This document shows, piece after piece, positions 24,101 through 37,400 of a stretch of DNA of 64,000 nucleotides. Location of the stretch: positions 873,001 to 937,000 of the forward strand of contig JAKZAN010000006.1 of NCBI GenBank assembly GCA_023053545.1. The letters run 5' to 3'. Each line of letters starts with the position of its first letter. Position 1 is the first letter of the stretch. The notes below the pieces were generated by a model. It saw only the letters and a list, made by a program, of their open reading frames with translations. It made no database searches and had not been told where the DNA came from. Origin of the DNA: Lepidurus packardi (Eukaryota > Arthropoda > Branchiopoda > Notostraca > Triopsidae). A program made the translations under genes and the position numbers.

Positions 24101-27100
24101 GTTCCTTGTTACCCCCACATCCTCTTGAGACCGAGAAAATCGTCTTAATCCCTTTACATTGGAAGATACCCCCAGTTACCATACTGTGAAACCTTTATAC
24201 TGTGATTTTCACTAGCAAAATTTTCTTCACAATTTTCATCCATATTTCCAATGTGTTCAAGAGAATAATTAGTCTTATTTTGAAAGTGATAGGTAGCTTA
24301 TAGTGGTAACTTATTAAAGAGTGGTAGCCTAGTAATGATAACATAAAAAGTTTTGATTTCCAAAAAGTTTACTAAGCTAGTAGCTCAGTAAAGAGTAGTA
24401 GCTTAATCATAAAACAGGTAGATGCCGCTTATTGTGATCAGGTTTGTCAAGTGAATATTGATTCTATTAAGCGGAGATACTAATAACCGAAATTCGGAAA
24501 CATGTACCCATAAACTAGATTCACTACACCCACTATTGTTTATTCAACCATTTTTCAACAATTTGGATAGAGATGATTGAGGAATTCCTTATTTAACGGC
24601 CGTTTCCTTTTGTGGGGAATCTTTTAAATTTAACTTGTCATAAGTTTCAATGAGCCGCAACTTCTCTTTCACATTTAAACTAGATCTTCTCTTGTTCATC
24701 GACATTTTTATATGATCGCACGTCTAAAACACAACTCGCACTGCACCTTTGAAGCCTACTTCAACGTTCAGGTAGGGTTGTCAACACGATATCCCTCTAA
24801 TTTCCCCAGTTAATTAAAGGAACTGGTAATTCCATTGAATAACCTGCTCTTTTAGTTGACTGAGGAGTTTAGAAGGGAATTCTCCCAAAGCATAGTACTA
24901 GGCTGGAAATGACAGGATTGGTCAAAACGACGTAAAAGCAATGTCATTGGTCAAAATCCCAAATCCATGTAGGAATCACTACTATAGTTTCGTTACTGTG
25001 CATGTGAGCATTATTTTGAAGTTGATTCTAATCTACTAAAGTGTGATTCTAATAACCGATTAAAATGCTACAAATTTTACCCTTTTGTATCGGTCCTTTA
25101 AAACTTGATTTTATAGTCTGAAGTGATTTTATAGCTGAGTCTGACCGGCTGACTTTATAAATCGGCTGAATCAGTGATCACAAGAAGCGGCATCAACTGA
25201 AAAATATAGTAATAATACCTCGTGCTTCGGGTTTCCAGTCATACAATTGCGGCAACGCGTCCAAGACAATGCCAATGAGGGGTAAGTAAAGCGTGGCTAC
25301 GCGGGCTTTGCATTGCCAGTCCGCATACCGGGCATCCCAATCATGGCACGTAAGCAGGTTCCGTAGGCTGTTGATGGCTTTGTTGTGCAAAGTCGGATCA
25401 CTAAACATAGGCGAATTGACAAGTCTGTACTATACTATTAACCTTTCTTACGGCATCTCCAACACAGCGGCAAGTTCTGACAAAAGCAAACCAACGAGGA
25501 AATGGTGTTGGCGAAATTCTGCAGAGAGTTCGGCGTATTGGGAGACGCGATGGGAGGAGCTTCCAATCAGCGTGGAAACAAAGGAAGACTGGCTGTTTGA
25601 AGAAGCTACTGACAGCGTAGGCGATGCTGGAGCCGAAGAAGGCGTAAAAGGCGTCGAAAAGGGTAGATTCAATGCTACGAAATGCTCATGGCTGCACACG
25701 ATTCTCATAAAGTCCAACTAAACGGATTAACGTTGACCAAATTTCCATAGTTAAAACTTGAAAAACTTGTAAACACAACCATACCCTTAAGCTGGTTAAA
25801 TGAGCTACGTCTGCTCGGTCTTCACTCAGCTGCTTGATGTACGATTTGATGAGAGAGAATACAAAACCACGGTCCATGACTGACAAGATGTCGTAGTAGA
25901 AGAAAGCCAGGTGAGCGTTGAGTAGATTGGCAAACTAGATAATGCCATTCAAATTAAACCGCACGAAAAAAACACCCACTTTGTTATTTAAAGCACAACA
26001 TGTACCTTGGAATCTTTTCCCTCTCTGGCTGCATGGTTCAAAATCTCCGTGGTAACAACGTTAATTATCCGTATAACATCATCAAGCAGCCGTTCGGGAA
26101 AACGGTGTTTCCGGGGAGCGTCCAACTGGTTATGCGCCGCCAAATGCTCCACCATACTCTTGACCATAACCTCAAAGAAAAACCTACAATCATTTCATTA
26201 GTTTAAGGTTCTCGACAATCAAGACATCGACAAAGGTCAGTATCATTACCAAGCGTTGCTTAGAACCACTTCTTTGGTGGCTGGATTATGGGGTCCACAC
26301 ATGCCCCAATGCAATGCAATCTCTTCGTGGAGCAGCTTGCGTCTTAAGTTAACTCCTGGATTGGAAATGTCTAAAAAAAAAAGTACTTCTATAAATACTC
26401 ATTTTCAATTCAACCAAAACATCATTACCGGCACCGGTCCTCATGCTTGCAGCACGATCAATTCCCCGTGCGAATAGCCCTTGCACTTCGAGATCGTTGT
26501 CGGCTTGGGCAATATCAGGTTGACTGGTACTCCTAACCAATTAATGAGTAAAACTCACGTATCCCAGCCAATAAACTGTACCTGTTATGTCGACGTTGAG
26601 GAGGCATAGAAAGAGGACGTCCTGAAGGCGTTGTAGGTGTGGAACTCGGAGTCTGCATGCTGCAGCAACTCATTTGACAGTGGACGTAGGTAACCAACAA
26701 GCTATTTCGTCCATGCTGATCGTTTTTCTCTTCCAGGTCTCTCTAAGAGATGGTTTTCAAGCTACAAACTTCTCTTTGAAGAAAACTTACACTTACACTT
26801 ATGGTGCTTACGAGCATGGCTAAAGCTCCAAAGCAATCTCCTCCAACAGTCAAGCTTTCTCCATTCCACATGGGCGGGTTCATGAGCAACGTCAAGAGTT
26901 TGTCCATCACCAACGGGAGAAACTTGACGAGGGGCTCTAAACTGGCTTTTTTTAAGCTGACAATGCTGAAAACAAAATGCCCTCACCATTAGCTTCCTTT
27001 TCTCGAATGATACAAATATCCCAGTATACCTGTCACGTAGTTCCATTTCTTTTGTAGACTCCACTCCTTTGGCAGTTAACGAAGCACAGTCCTCTAGCGT

Positions 27101-30100
27101 AGCCACGTTACGCAAAAATCGCTCAAGATGAGGGTCCTGACAAAAGGACAAGAGTGAGGCTAACTCGAAACTGTACCTCAAAAAAAAAATACTTGAGTAT
27201 GCACTGATGAAGCCGGTTTTAGTACCACAGTGAAAATGTCTTTGTGGTTATCCACCCAACGTGTTCCAGGTATAGGAACATGCGGAGAAATGTAAAAATA
27301 GCGAGGGTGCAAATTATCCATCAAAACGGGTAAACAAAATTCACCATGCTGTAAGCTTCCATCGTTCACCAAAGGTAACCACTGGTACATGTTAGAAGGA
27401 AATGTTTAAAATATTCTTCATATCACAACATTCACTTACCGAGTATCCTACTATCGTTTCTATAGGTGCTTGCTCTGTTTTCTTTTGACAAGAAATATGA
27501 TAGAATGTAAACAACAAATGATGCACGTCTCGCAATGGCGCAGGCAATTTAATTTTCATTTCGTCGTAAAAATCAGGGCTCCTAGTAAGTTCAATGTTAT
27601 GAAAGTTTCCAAAAGCTAGAAGGATGGGGTAAATTACTTGTTATGGTAGGTAACGGCTGTAAAAGCTTCTGTTGTAAATTCAGGGCATGACGATTTGCCA
27701 AAAATCACCGGTAAAGCATCGCTTTCTTCTTCTCCACATTTGAATTGTACTTTTACTGCGATATTCCGAGCCGATCCTAAAGAAACTCGCAATGAGCATG
27801 TTAAAAGATCTACGTGTTAGTTTTTAACCTGGACGATTGGCAAAATTAAGGTTCTTTGGGTAAACAAACAAAAGATTCCTATGATTGTAGTGTGGGACGT
27901 ATATTTCCCGTACCGGAAATTCGACCAGTTCCTTAGTAGGGCGTACGGTCTCTTCTGAAAAAAAAAAGAAAAAAAAAATGAATTATGAGATACTCTTCCT
28001 CCAAAACACCCCTTACCTGGGTACGGATGAAGTTTGGCTAATTCCGATGTCAAGCAAAATTTGACCTCCTCAGGACAAGGCGAAACTTCCAGTTTTAGTG
28101 TTCCAGGAATGCATTTGAGTCTTCGCAAGGCTGTGTTAGAGCGTTTCAGCTCTTGTAGGTATTTGAACAAGTCTTCATCCCGTAATCGGTCTCCTTCCTG
28201 CAAAAAGCGAAATCCGAGAGTTGCAATCGGATGAAAGAAACAAATAAGGAAACAACCTGCTTGAAAAACGATGAGACAGTTAAAGTCACTGGCCGAAAAG
28301 AGTCCAAACTTGAGGCTACGTCATCAGACGACCAGCTATGGCGTTTATCTGCCCCAGATCTTCTTTCCAATGATCCTCTCTGGGTTAAAGATCCCGCTCC
28401 TTCTTTCCGTTTGCTCTCGAAACTCAGGGCACTTTTCCGATCCAGTGAATTGCCATTGCCACTTAGCCTAAAACCAAGAGATCCACTATGACCCATTTCT
28501 TGATTGTTATACAAAAGTTACAAGAGGTCAGCTGAATCTCTATCCAGACTATTACTGCCATTTAATATGCTATGCAAATGAATTCCTGTCCACGCAAATG
28601 GCATCCGATAGTGTCCCAAGCGCTCGCAGGCCAAAACAGCCAACGACTTAATCTTGTCGCGATTCTAAGAAGGCGAGAAAGACATTAGAGATTAGTTTAA
28701 CGTTTCGTTTAGTACCGCATTTTATGTACCTTGTCTTCTTTAATGTAGGGTTCAGCGCACTCACTGATGTCACCTTGGAGCACTTTTTCAAGCTTGACTA
28801 CCAAAAAGAGATCCGTTGAAGGAAAACTAACATCGAAAATGGCCGCTCGACTCATAGTGCTAATATCCTGGTAGGGGACATGGGACGTAAGCATTTTTTT
28901 CAATCCTTCTGGGTTGAGATCAAAATAGAAATTTTCGGATATTTTTTTCTTTTCTTTGGCATCGTACAAAGCCATGGAAGCAAACATGGGTTCTACTTCT
29001 AACTCTAGCCTAGAAAAGAATGATTGAATGGTCTCATGGAGTACAAATTCCGAAAAACTGACTGTAATTGAGTGCACTTGACGAGTAAGAGATGACCCAC
29101 ATGTTCTGCTGGCATCTCAGCCGGAGCGCGTCGTTCAATAAGCTCCTCGTCTTCTTGCATAGGATACAATGCAAAGATGGCTTCCTAAAAACCATCCAGA
29201 GCCATAAATATCTGTATTCCGTATCCTTTTTCTCTCACCTGCTTGACTTCCAAACGGTGTGCCCGGTTATTGGCATCCACGGTATCTTGAGGTAACCGGT
29301 CCAAAAGCGAGGGCAGTAAAGGGTCACCTACGGATTGACGCAAGTCAAAACTGGCCCAAGAACCTCTGGGCGTTTCGGCAAGACTGGCATTCGACTGGGC
29401 GCTTAAGGTACTACGTCGAGATTCTCGCGTAAAAGAGGACTGGGGCACCAAAGTGGCATCCATGTCAGCATTGCCTTCCTCATCTTCCTCGCCATCCATG
29501 TCAAACTCTTGCCTCGGGATCGTACGTAGAATATTGTTCTTGAGTTGAGAGGCGGGTGGCGGCAATGAATACTGCTGGTAGCGCCGCTGAAGTACGAGCC
29601 AATTTGCAGTAGTACATTTGACCGACGCGCGTGTTCGAGCATCTAGTTGATCTCTAGAGGGGCAACATAAGATATTTGTAATTTGTTCGAAATGGGTCAA
29701 GATTACTTACAAAGGCTCTGGGGGTAGAATGAGATGTAACGTTCGAATTCGGCGAGGAATATAAAGAATTTCAACATCATCGACTGGGAATGATAACAAC
29801 GGTTTCAAAGGATCTCTCTCAGTCAAAGACGAATGCTGCTGAACAAAGTCCTCATAGTCTACCGGTTCTAATGTGTCTGCTGTTTGGAACTAAAACAGAC
29901 ATAAGTATAAGAAAGGAAACAATCTGCTTTGGATCTTACTGAATGAATGCTATTGATGCTGCTCGTAAAGGAAACGCTGCGAGTAGTTTCACTGCTGGAC
30001 ACGCTGGAAACTTGGCGTCTAACGTCCGCTGCATGTTGCCTTTACAAAAGAAAAAACCAAACATTTTCTCAACCGTTTATCGAACCTGGGTATACATGCT

Positions 30101-30582
30101 AAAAACTCCACAAGGATAGAATCCAGCATATAGTTATTTGGCGTATTTTTTATTTATTTGCATTTCGAAAGATAGATTTAAGATTTTCGTAACGAATCCC
30201 CCAGCATAACACTAGTCAAAGTATTCAGACTATTTCATAGGAATTAGCACAAGGTAAATGCCATGCGAATGGAGTAAAACGTACTAGAGAACTTTGAAAG
30301 AGATCAAACATAAAACGAAAAGCTTTAAAGAGTTTATTAAAAATTATCAAAAGGAAAGCAATTTGCGTCAAAATCAACGAATCTGAACATGCGATTCCAG
30401 TGCAAGCTACGACAAGGTAGGGTAAAAACAGCGTATAACCAGATATATGTCTATAATTATTTTAATGTGTTAGTACGCAAAAAAGAAAGACTTCATTACT
30501 AGTTAATGTAATAATGTAAACAAATGTACCTGGATATTTTCTGAGCAAAAGCACGTTGATTATAACCCAAGTTTGCAGACAT
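18185..30582 (-). CDS. DOCK7: Dedicator of cytokinesis, DOCK6/7/8 class
   Basis: A gene of dozens of short exons, from 30582-30530 and 30046-29939 to 18631-18378 and 18326-18185. It is a guanine exchange factor for Rac/Cdc42. The N-terminus [10 protein letters not shown] matches DOCK7. The [10 protein letters not shown] and [19 protein letters not shown] blocks lie near 29.4 and 29.0 kb. The C2-like DHR1 domain, which binds phosphoinositides, is at about 27.3-28.0 kb. The DHR2 catalytic domain runs from about 20.4 to 18.2 kb, with [36 protein letters not shown] and [12 protein letters not shown]. Large introns lie at about 22.77-25.21 kb, which holds a TIR element, and at 20.44-21.38 kb. I saw no frame breaks in the exons examined. 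DOCK6, 7 and 8 form one class in invertebrates, so the symbol marks the class. Confidence 0.94.
20470..20790. other. GC-rich island inside a DOCK intron
   Basis: Sequence noticeably richer in G+C than the surrounding intron, with long open frames on both strands (149 codons minus, 105 codons plus). A small hairpin ACCCCC-AA-GGGGGT lies at 20,512-20,525. It interrupts the intron between the exons ending at about 21,378 and beginning at about 20,437. It may be a fragment of a mobile element. I recognise no domain. Confidence 0.35.
22988..24418. mobile_element. Long-TIR non-autonomous DNA transposon in a DOCK intron
   Basis: The ends are inverted relatives. The left end starts CCCTGTTTTAT at 22,988 and the right end finishes ATAAAACAGG at 24,418, each flanked by TA. 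Further in, CAGTATAGAGGTTTCACAG (about 23,118) is mirrored by CTGTGAAACCTTTATACTG (about 24,182). ATCTTCCAATGT and TCTCGGTC are also mirrored, so the terminal repeats extend at least 200 bp imperfectly. The interior has no recognisable transposase. The element is about 1.43 kb. Confidence 0.72.
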
Positions 30583-32293
30583 TCTGGCTCTCAATTAATC
30601 GGCGGGTTATGCGAAACAAGCGCTTAACACAGCGGCAACGCTTCCGTATCTTACTGTAGCTAAATTAGTCCATGCTACTTCGGCAATAATTCTTGCGATG
30701 TGAAACTCAATCGTCCAAAACACAGCATCCAAAAGTTAAATAGCAACTTGTCAACACCCACCTCGTGATATAGGTAAAATGCGAAACGCAAAAAGGGAAA
30801 TGAGAAACGGTGGAATGCGAACGCCCTGTGAAAGACTGGGTCACATTTAAGCATATTATATAAGGTTTTCCTTTATACTGTGGTCCCAAGTAGGTGTTCT
30901 CGTACATAAAATATAACAGCTTTCGCTCATGCTTTGGGTGTTTTTCTTTAGAAAAATTCTGACAGCGTTACAAATTCCATTTTTTTAATCTTGGGTCATT
31001 CTAGGAACTATATCTGACCCAGGAAAGGGTGATCCAACAACCAACGAGGCACTACATTTTAGTCATCTCGGTAGTCTGCTTTTTAAGGATTAAGAATTAG
31101 CAGTAAAATGCGAGGTATCTAACCCGGCGCCCGAGCGCGTAGAACTCTGCTCTCGTGGCCGTTTGCTTGCGCTCTTTATAAGGATGATACAGCCTATTAC
31201 GAGCGTCCTAGCATAACACGAAATTCCATGCGTTGGAAAATTAATCTCATAGCTTGGAACTGCTTGGAACATAGCTTGGAACATAGCTTGGAGACCATGA
31301 GAATGTTTGCGGAAGCCATTTTAGGCCGTGACAATATCTTATCTGATATAGATGTGCTCTGCCCAAGTAGTTGATAAGGAGGTTTTGGGAAAGTATATGT
31401 TGAGACATGTTGTTATACATGTTGATCCCTTTCCTCAGATAAATTTTTAACTTTCATGGTAGTGGGCCCGATTTCAAGTGGAATACGGATGCATATCGGA
31501 TACGTCACGTCGCATTCTACCATTTTCCGCACGCTGTTACCATTGTATTTCTTCGTTTCGACCTTTACCGTTTCGCATTTTAGTTTCGTACTTCGCGCCC
31601 CAGATTTTCCTTCCACCCTGTCAGTAATTTTGTAGCCTACACCGGAATTACACTAGCTTAATTTAGACTAAGGAAACGGGAACTGGTTTTAATAACAAAG
31701 CTAACAAAGCTTTAACTTAATTTAGTTAGGATGATGTATTAATATGGGGATCTAATTCATGATTTAGTACAACAGTCAAACATGACTGCTCTGCCATTCA
31801 AACTCTCGCGCTCTCACAGTAGCTCCTTCCGTCTTCGCTAGTCCCACTCGACTCTCTCACTCTACTCCTCTTCTGCCTTCCCGTGCCTCTCGCACTGTTT
31901 AGCGTCGGTTCGCCACAATATGAACTTGGATTGGAGAACCATCAGCCAAGAGGGACCTACCTAACTGAAACTTTCTCTAATTGAGCTATATGGTAAAAAA
32001 AACGACTATTTTTTTTAACTCGCCGTTCATCTAAGAAAGATTGTTTGCAAACAAACTTCGCGACTTGACAATTTCAGTCCTACGGTCCTAGCTGCTTCTC
32101 TCAATTCGCGCATGAGTAAAGCCTGTAGACGGAAAAGGGGACCCGTTTTAGCAGTCCCTATATAACGACAACAAAATTGCATGACAAGCGAAGTACGACA
32201 ATCGGCAAGACAAACCCGTAAACAGTTCCCTACTGCAAGAGCTTCATAATTATTGCCGTTTTCTTTTCAGCTTAGAAGTATACAGTTATAAGG
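30583..32293. other. Intergenic, divergent DOCK / prenylcysteine oxidase flank
   Basis: About 1.7 kb without a supported gene. A small tandem of CATAGCTTGGAA (about three units) is at 31,244-31,292. A CT-rich stretch at about 31,800-31,910 may belong to a promoter. Only chance frames are present. Confidence 0.4.
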
Positions 32294-33955
32294 ATGTATA
32301 CTGCCATTGAACGTTTTAAACTATTGGCTGTCGTTTTGTTTTTGCTGGCCTTTATTTCGTCGATCCAAACATCTACTCAAAACGCGCCTCCCAAAATTGG
32401 TAAGAATTGTAAACCCATGCATTCCTACTTGTAATACTAGTAACTGTTCTATTGATTCCGTAGCCATTGTAGGAGCCGGTATCGGTGGATGCTCGTCAGC
32501 TTACTTTCTTCGACAGTTACTAGGTGCAAATGCTGTGATCGACGTATACGAGCAAGGGGAAGTAGGTGGGAGGTTAGCCACGACGCTGATAGCTGGCAAT
32601 GAATACGAAATTGGAGGATCCATTTTACACCCAAGGAACAAATACATGTCCGACTTTGCCACACGGTTTGGTAATTGTCATTTAATCTACCTTGAAGTGG
32701 AATTGATGGAATATATTTCAAGGCATGGGTAAAAAGAAGTCTTTTGAGTCAGATTTCGCCATCTACAACGGCAAAGATATCTTGTATCACGATTCTAGCA
32801 AATGGTGGCTAGTCAGCGTTGGTAAACTCTTGTGGAGATACGGTCTAAGTCCGTTTAAAACGGCTTCGTTCATAGAAACTTTGCTTTCAGGTTTTGACAA
32901 GTAAATAGTTCCGCCTTGTTATTTGACTGAGGTTTAATCATTTGATGGATTAGCGTTTACGAATTGCAAGAAAACGGTGAAAGCTTTGTGAACGTCTCGG
33001 ATTTGTTGGGTGCCATGGATCCATTGTTCCCCGAACTGACACAAATATCGCTTGGGGATGCGTTAAAAAACATGGGCGTGAAAGAACCTTTTATATCGGA
33101 GTTAGTCATGGCGATTACACGCGTCAACTACGGTCAATCAGCCGACGTTCACGCCTTCGTCGGTAATTTTTGAAATACGGACGCGGCATACCTTAAGCAT
33201 TCTTTTGATCGTGCTATATAATAGGAAGCGTTTCCTTAGCTGGAGCCGGAACAGATTTGTGGGCAGTCCAGGGTGGGAACAAGCTAGTAGCTGAGAGGTT
33301 ATTGAATAACTCGCAAGCTACGCTGGTTCGTTGTAGTGTATCCAGTATCACTGCGTTGGAGCACAATTACCGTGTCAGCTGCGAGGGGCAACAAGAAGAG
33401 TACGAACAAGTCATCATCGCTCATCCTTTGTGGTCTGACTCGACGATTGCGTTCACCAATTTCCCCGACGAAATTGCTAAATCTGAAAAGATGCATCGCA
33501 CTGTCTGCACCACAGTGCATGGCTTGCTCAACCATTCTTACTTTGGTTTGGGTAGCGCAGAAGAGCTGCCTAAAGAAATCTTTACGATAAATGATGACCA
33601 ACCCTTTACTTCTATTAACTGGAATTACCCAGTCGATCTTTCTGATGGATCCAAAGGTTATCCTCCTGTTTACAAAATATTTTCGAAAGAGCCTCTCTCT
33701 GATAAGTTCCTGCAGTTACTTTTTAGTTCATTGTTTGAGTATCAGGTTACCGACTGGCCGGCTTATCCTGCCTACGACACTCCACAAGCCCTAGGTTCAT
33801 TTGTGTTGCACAATAATGTATTTTATGTCAATGCCATTGAATGGGCAGCTTCCGCTATGGAGATGAGTCTAATAGGGGCAAGAAATGTAGCTCTCTTGAT
33901 AGCTAAGCAACGGAATATCTTGCCGAAGACAATTTACACGAAAACGGAACTTTAG
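32294..33955 (+). CDS. PCYOX1: Prenylcysteine oxidase
   Basis: Five exons: 32294-32399, 32464-32670, 32723-32900, 32954-33162 and 33225-33955, total 1431 nt, 476 aa. It is a lysosomal FAD-dependent thioether oxidase that cleaves prenylcysteines left from degradation of prenylated proteins. The N-terminus has a hydrophobic signal segment (LLAVVLFLLAFISS). The FAD dinucleotide-binding motif follows as AIVGAGIGGCSSAYFL, and then VYEQGEVGGRLAT with EYEIGGSILHPRNKYM. The region GAGTDLWAVQGGNKLVAERL is typical of the family. N-glycosylation sequons such as NNS are present. Length is slightly below the human 505 aa. Confidence 0.94.
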
Positions 33956-34498
33956 CTTATTAAATTCCCTGACAACTTGTAGTCCGCTTTCCTCCAGTTG
34001 AATTTTTTGTGATGATTTCAGCTTCTGCTGCAGACCTGCAATAAAGTCACACCCCAAATAACTACATTCTTATTAGGGATTTAACGAGTGTGAGATATAT
34101 TTACAAAACAGGATGCTGCCGGATGGGAAACATCGTCAATGCCAGTTTACATGCTCCAACTTTTCCAAACAAAAAATAAAGAAGGATGTAGCGCCGAAAA
34201 CTATTGGTGGGTGCCTGGGAAGAGCAAAGGGTAGAGGGGCAAATAATTAAGCCACACTTCTTGTTTTATTTTTCGTTTGTGCTGGCCAATGTGATAGGAA
34301 GTAAGCTATCATGCATATGCCTTTGGCGGCTGGCCATCCAAAAATGGAAAGAAAACACTTAACAAGAAACTCAAGTTCGATCTCCAACAATTTCCAAGAC
34401 GTTGAACGCTGTCAAGCTCCTATCACAGTCGAGAATGTTTCTAAAGTGAAGCCACCTATGTTGCCGTAATAATACTCGCCAAATGAATCTCGAACAGG
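33956..34498. other. Convergent 3' ends of prenylcysteine oxidase and ASAP
   Basis: About 0.54 kb between two convergent stop codons, so it should hold both 3' UTRs. No other feature seen. Confidence 0.45.
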
Positions 34499-37400
34499 CT
34501 AATCGTTTAGCATATACACAAACGAAGCTGGGAAAACGCCTTTGATGCGAGGATCATGTTCTAGATAGCCTTCCATCCAATTATCGTCTTCTGTTTGCTC
34601 TACTGTCACTATGAGGATGTCCCCTTCGTTAAATGGTAACTCATCCTCATTATCAGCCACACAATCGTACAATGCTCGACATCGACGAGGTCTGAGGTCG
34701 CTCTAAAAACAGAAAAAACGTCATGAAACCCAATTCGTGATCCAACACTTTATTTGCGGAAATGGATTCACTATTTCCGGCTCCCAGATAACTAACCAAG
34801 TTCTAAAGCGACTTACTTTATAATGATGCGATCCATGTCCCACCGAATCCACATCAGATACAGCTGACGCCAGGCTTTCGGTCGATCTTCCATTAGACAA
34901 ATGGGTGAGTCCAGAGCTCGCGTGGTTCAGCGACGTTTGCGAGGCATGAGGCGCTGGTGGAGGCGGCCCTCGTGGTCTTGACCCACCTCCATTGCTAGTA
35001 CAGACACTCTTTAAAGTTGGAGGTTCTCCTCTGGGGATGACTAGCTTTGCGCCGGCTAATAGACAGGAAGAAACAGCCCCGCTGACTTTTTCGACTCGTT
35101 TACGATAATGAGAATCAATTCACTTACGCAGCGACGCAGGGGAATGCAGAGAAGTCCTTACCGAAGGTATCGTCATGGGTAAACCCCGCGTACTGCTCCC
35201 GACGCTTACGTCAGAAGCATGTCGACTGTGTCCTATACCACGAAAGATAAATGACGATTATACTGTGATGCCTTTTTGCTATATCCATTAAAGAGCCTCT
35301 CTACCTGGTCTGAATTTGGTGCTGGTCATGGGAGGTAACGGCGCTCGCTTTTTGGAAGCTAGCTGACTAGTTACACTTGTAGTTATAATGGCGGAAGTAG
35401 ACGTAGTTGTACTGGGCGGCTTTTTCGCCAAAGGCGGCGGCAAGTTGGACCGCCCAGTCACACTGTTGGGACTTGAGCCCGTCACGGATAAGCTTTCAGA
35501 CGTCGAAGATCTCGATCGAGAATTCGAATGTAAAGGGGGCGAGTCGCGACCTCCCGTGCCAATACTAAGCCCCATTACCAAACTGGGAGGTCGGGATCGG
35601 CCTTTTCTATCTGGCGTCGCTTCGATCTAAGCCATGGAAAGACGAAAAGAATGTGAACACACTAACCCACTTGAACACGTCTAAAGATCTTACATGAGGC
35701 CCTTCTGTCACTGTATAGTCTTCATCAGATGAGCCAGCATCGTCTTGCAATAAATTCCATTCCACATTGACACTATCAAAGAGGTTCTTCTTATTCTGCG
35801 CTGCTTGGCTGAGCTGTAAAAACGCACAAGGTTCAAGCATGTTGTCGGCGATCGAAATTAAAAAAAGGGAATCTTGAGAATATATTACCAATTTTTCACA
35901 TTCTAGAGCTCCAAGTTCCTTGGCCCACTCCACGGGGTTTCTATGAGCTTTGTTCTCGATATAAATATTGGCACCGGATCTCAAAAGTAATTTCATAGCT
36001 TCCGGCTGGTTGAAGCGAACACAATAGTGGAGGGGCGTATCTCCTTCTCTGTTGGTTGTATCCAAACTCGAACTATTTTCAACCATAAAGTCGATCAAAT
36101 GCAACGTCTGACCTTGTTCCCGCCGGATGGCTAGATGCAATGCGGTTTCATTCACATCCTACAAATCAGATAGTTGAATCTCTACCCAGAGAAACTTTTT
36201 ACTTTTTAAAATGACGTAAAAAATGAGTCAAAAACTTTTCGCTCTGTCTAACTTTGCATAAAACAAAAGAACCACCTACGTTATCAACAAAAGGTGCACT
36301 GAAATCCGCTCCGTCCACAAAAGCATGCAAAAGCTGGAGCAAATCCCCACTTTCGATGGCATCTTCCATTTCGCCTTGCAAATACCTGGCATCTGAACTA
36401 CGCTTAACGGCAAATTTCTTTTCGATATATTTGGCACGAATGAACTCTATTCTTTTCTCCCTGTAGGAACACCAAGAAAACAATAGGTTAACAAAATCCC
36501 ACAGCAAAGCTTTAGCCAAACAAGCTTACATGGAACTGTGTGCATTGGGCTTTTGCTCATGCAAAGTTTCTTCCATAACTTCGTTGAAACTATGATTAGA
36601 CATATGCCTGGCAATTAGTAACTGGGAAGTAGGCACGTGATCCAGTTCTAAAGACTGAATCCGAGAAATATGCACGCCCATGTCACGGTGAACACCTGAG
36701 CACTCGATGCATACAATGATTCCAAAATTGGTGGAAAGCCACGTGGGATCTATGGAAAAATAAATAAAAAAGTTATAAAGTTTTTTTTTTTAAAAGGCTT
36801 TATTTCTAAGGTTAAGAGGAATATTCTTTTTACCGTTTTGAGAGTAACAATCAGCACAGCGGTCATTGCTAGGTAACCTCCTGATGTACTTGACGATGGC
36901 GTTTTGTAATTCGATTAAAGCCTGATCAACCTTCGGTCCCAATTTTCCATTGTCATTGAACGCTTTTTGCAAAGCACCTTCCTTTGAGTTGCTTAATACT
37001 GAAATCCAGGACGGCAGATCTGATTCCTCTTCCACTTGGAAATGATAAGTCCGATTATCTGCACGAAAGAGTCGCAAAAAGAGTTAGCACAAAAAACCAA
37101 GATGGAAACCGAAATAAAAGTATTATGTGACATCAAACCGAAAAGCGTACCGCGAGCAAAGCGCGGAGGCTTAGAGATAATAATCAAGTAAACTTACAAG
37201 AGACGACATCAAAGCACTTTTTGTCTTCTTGTACAGGCTTAATTTGACACGTGAGAAGGTTGACGCGATTAGGTGCTTTGCTTTCATCACCGTGGTAAAT
37301 AGACAGAAAACCATCCCGCACTTCGCAGCGTCGTTTCTGCCAGACTTTTCGCATTTTCCCCTCGGATTTCTTCAGTAAAAACCCAGTTTTGACTAGTCCG

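Noticed and set aside
32449..33601. Minus-strand frames of 90 and 100 codons over prenylcysteine oxidase
   Set aside because: Antisense shadows of the well-supported plus-strand exons.
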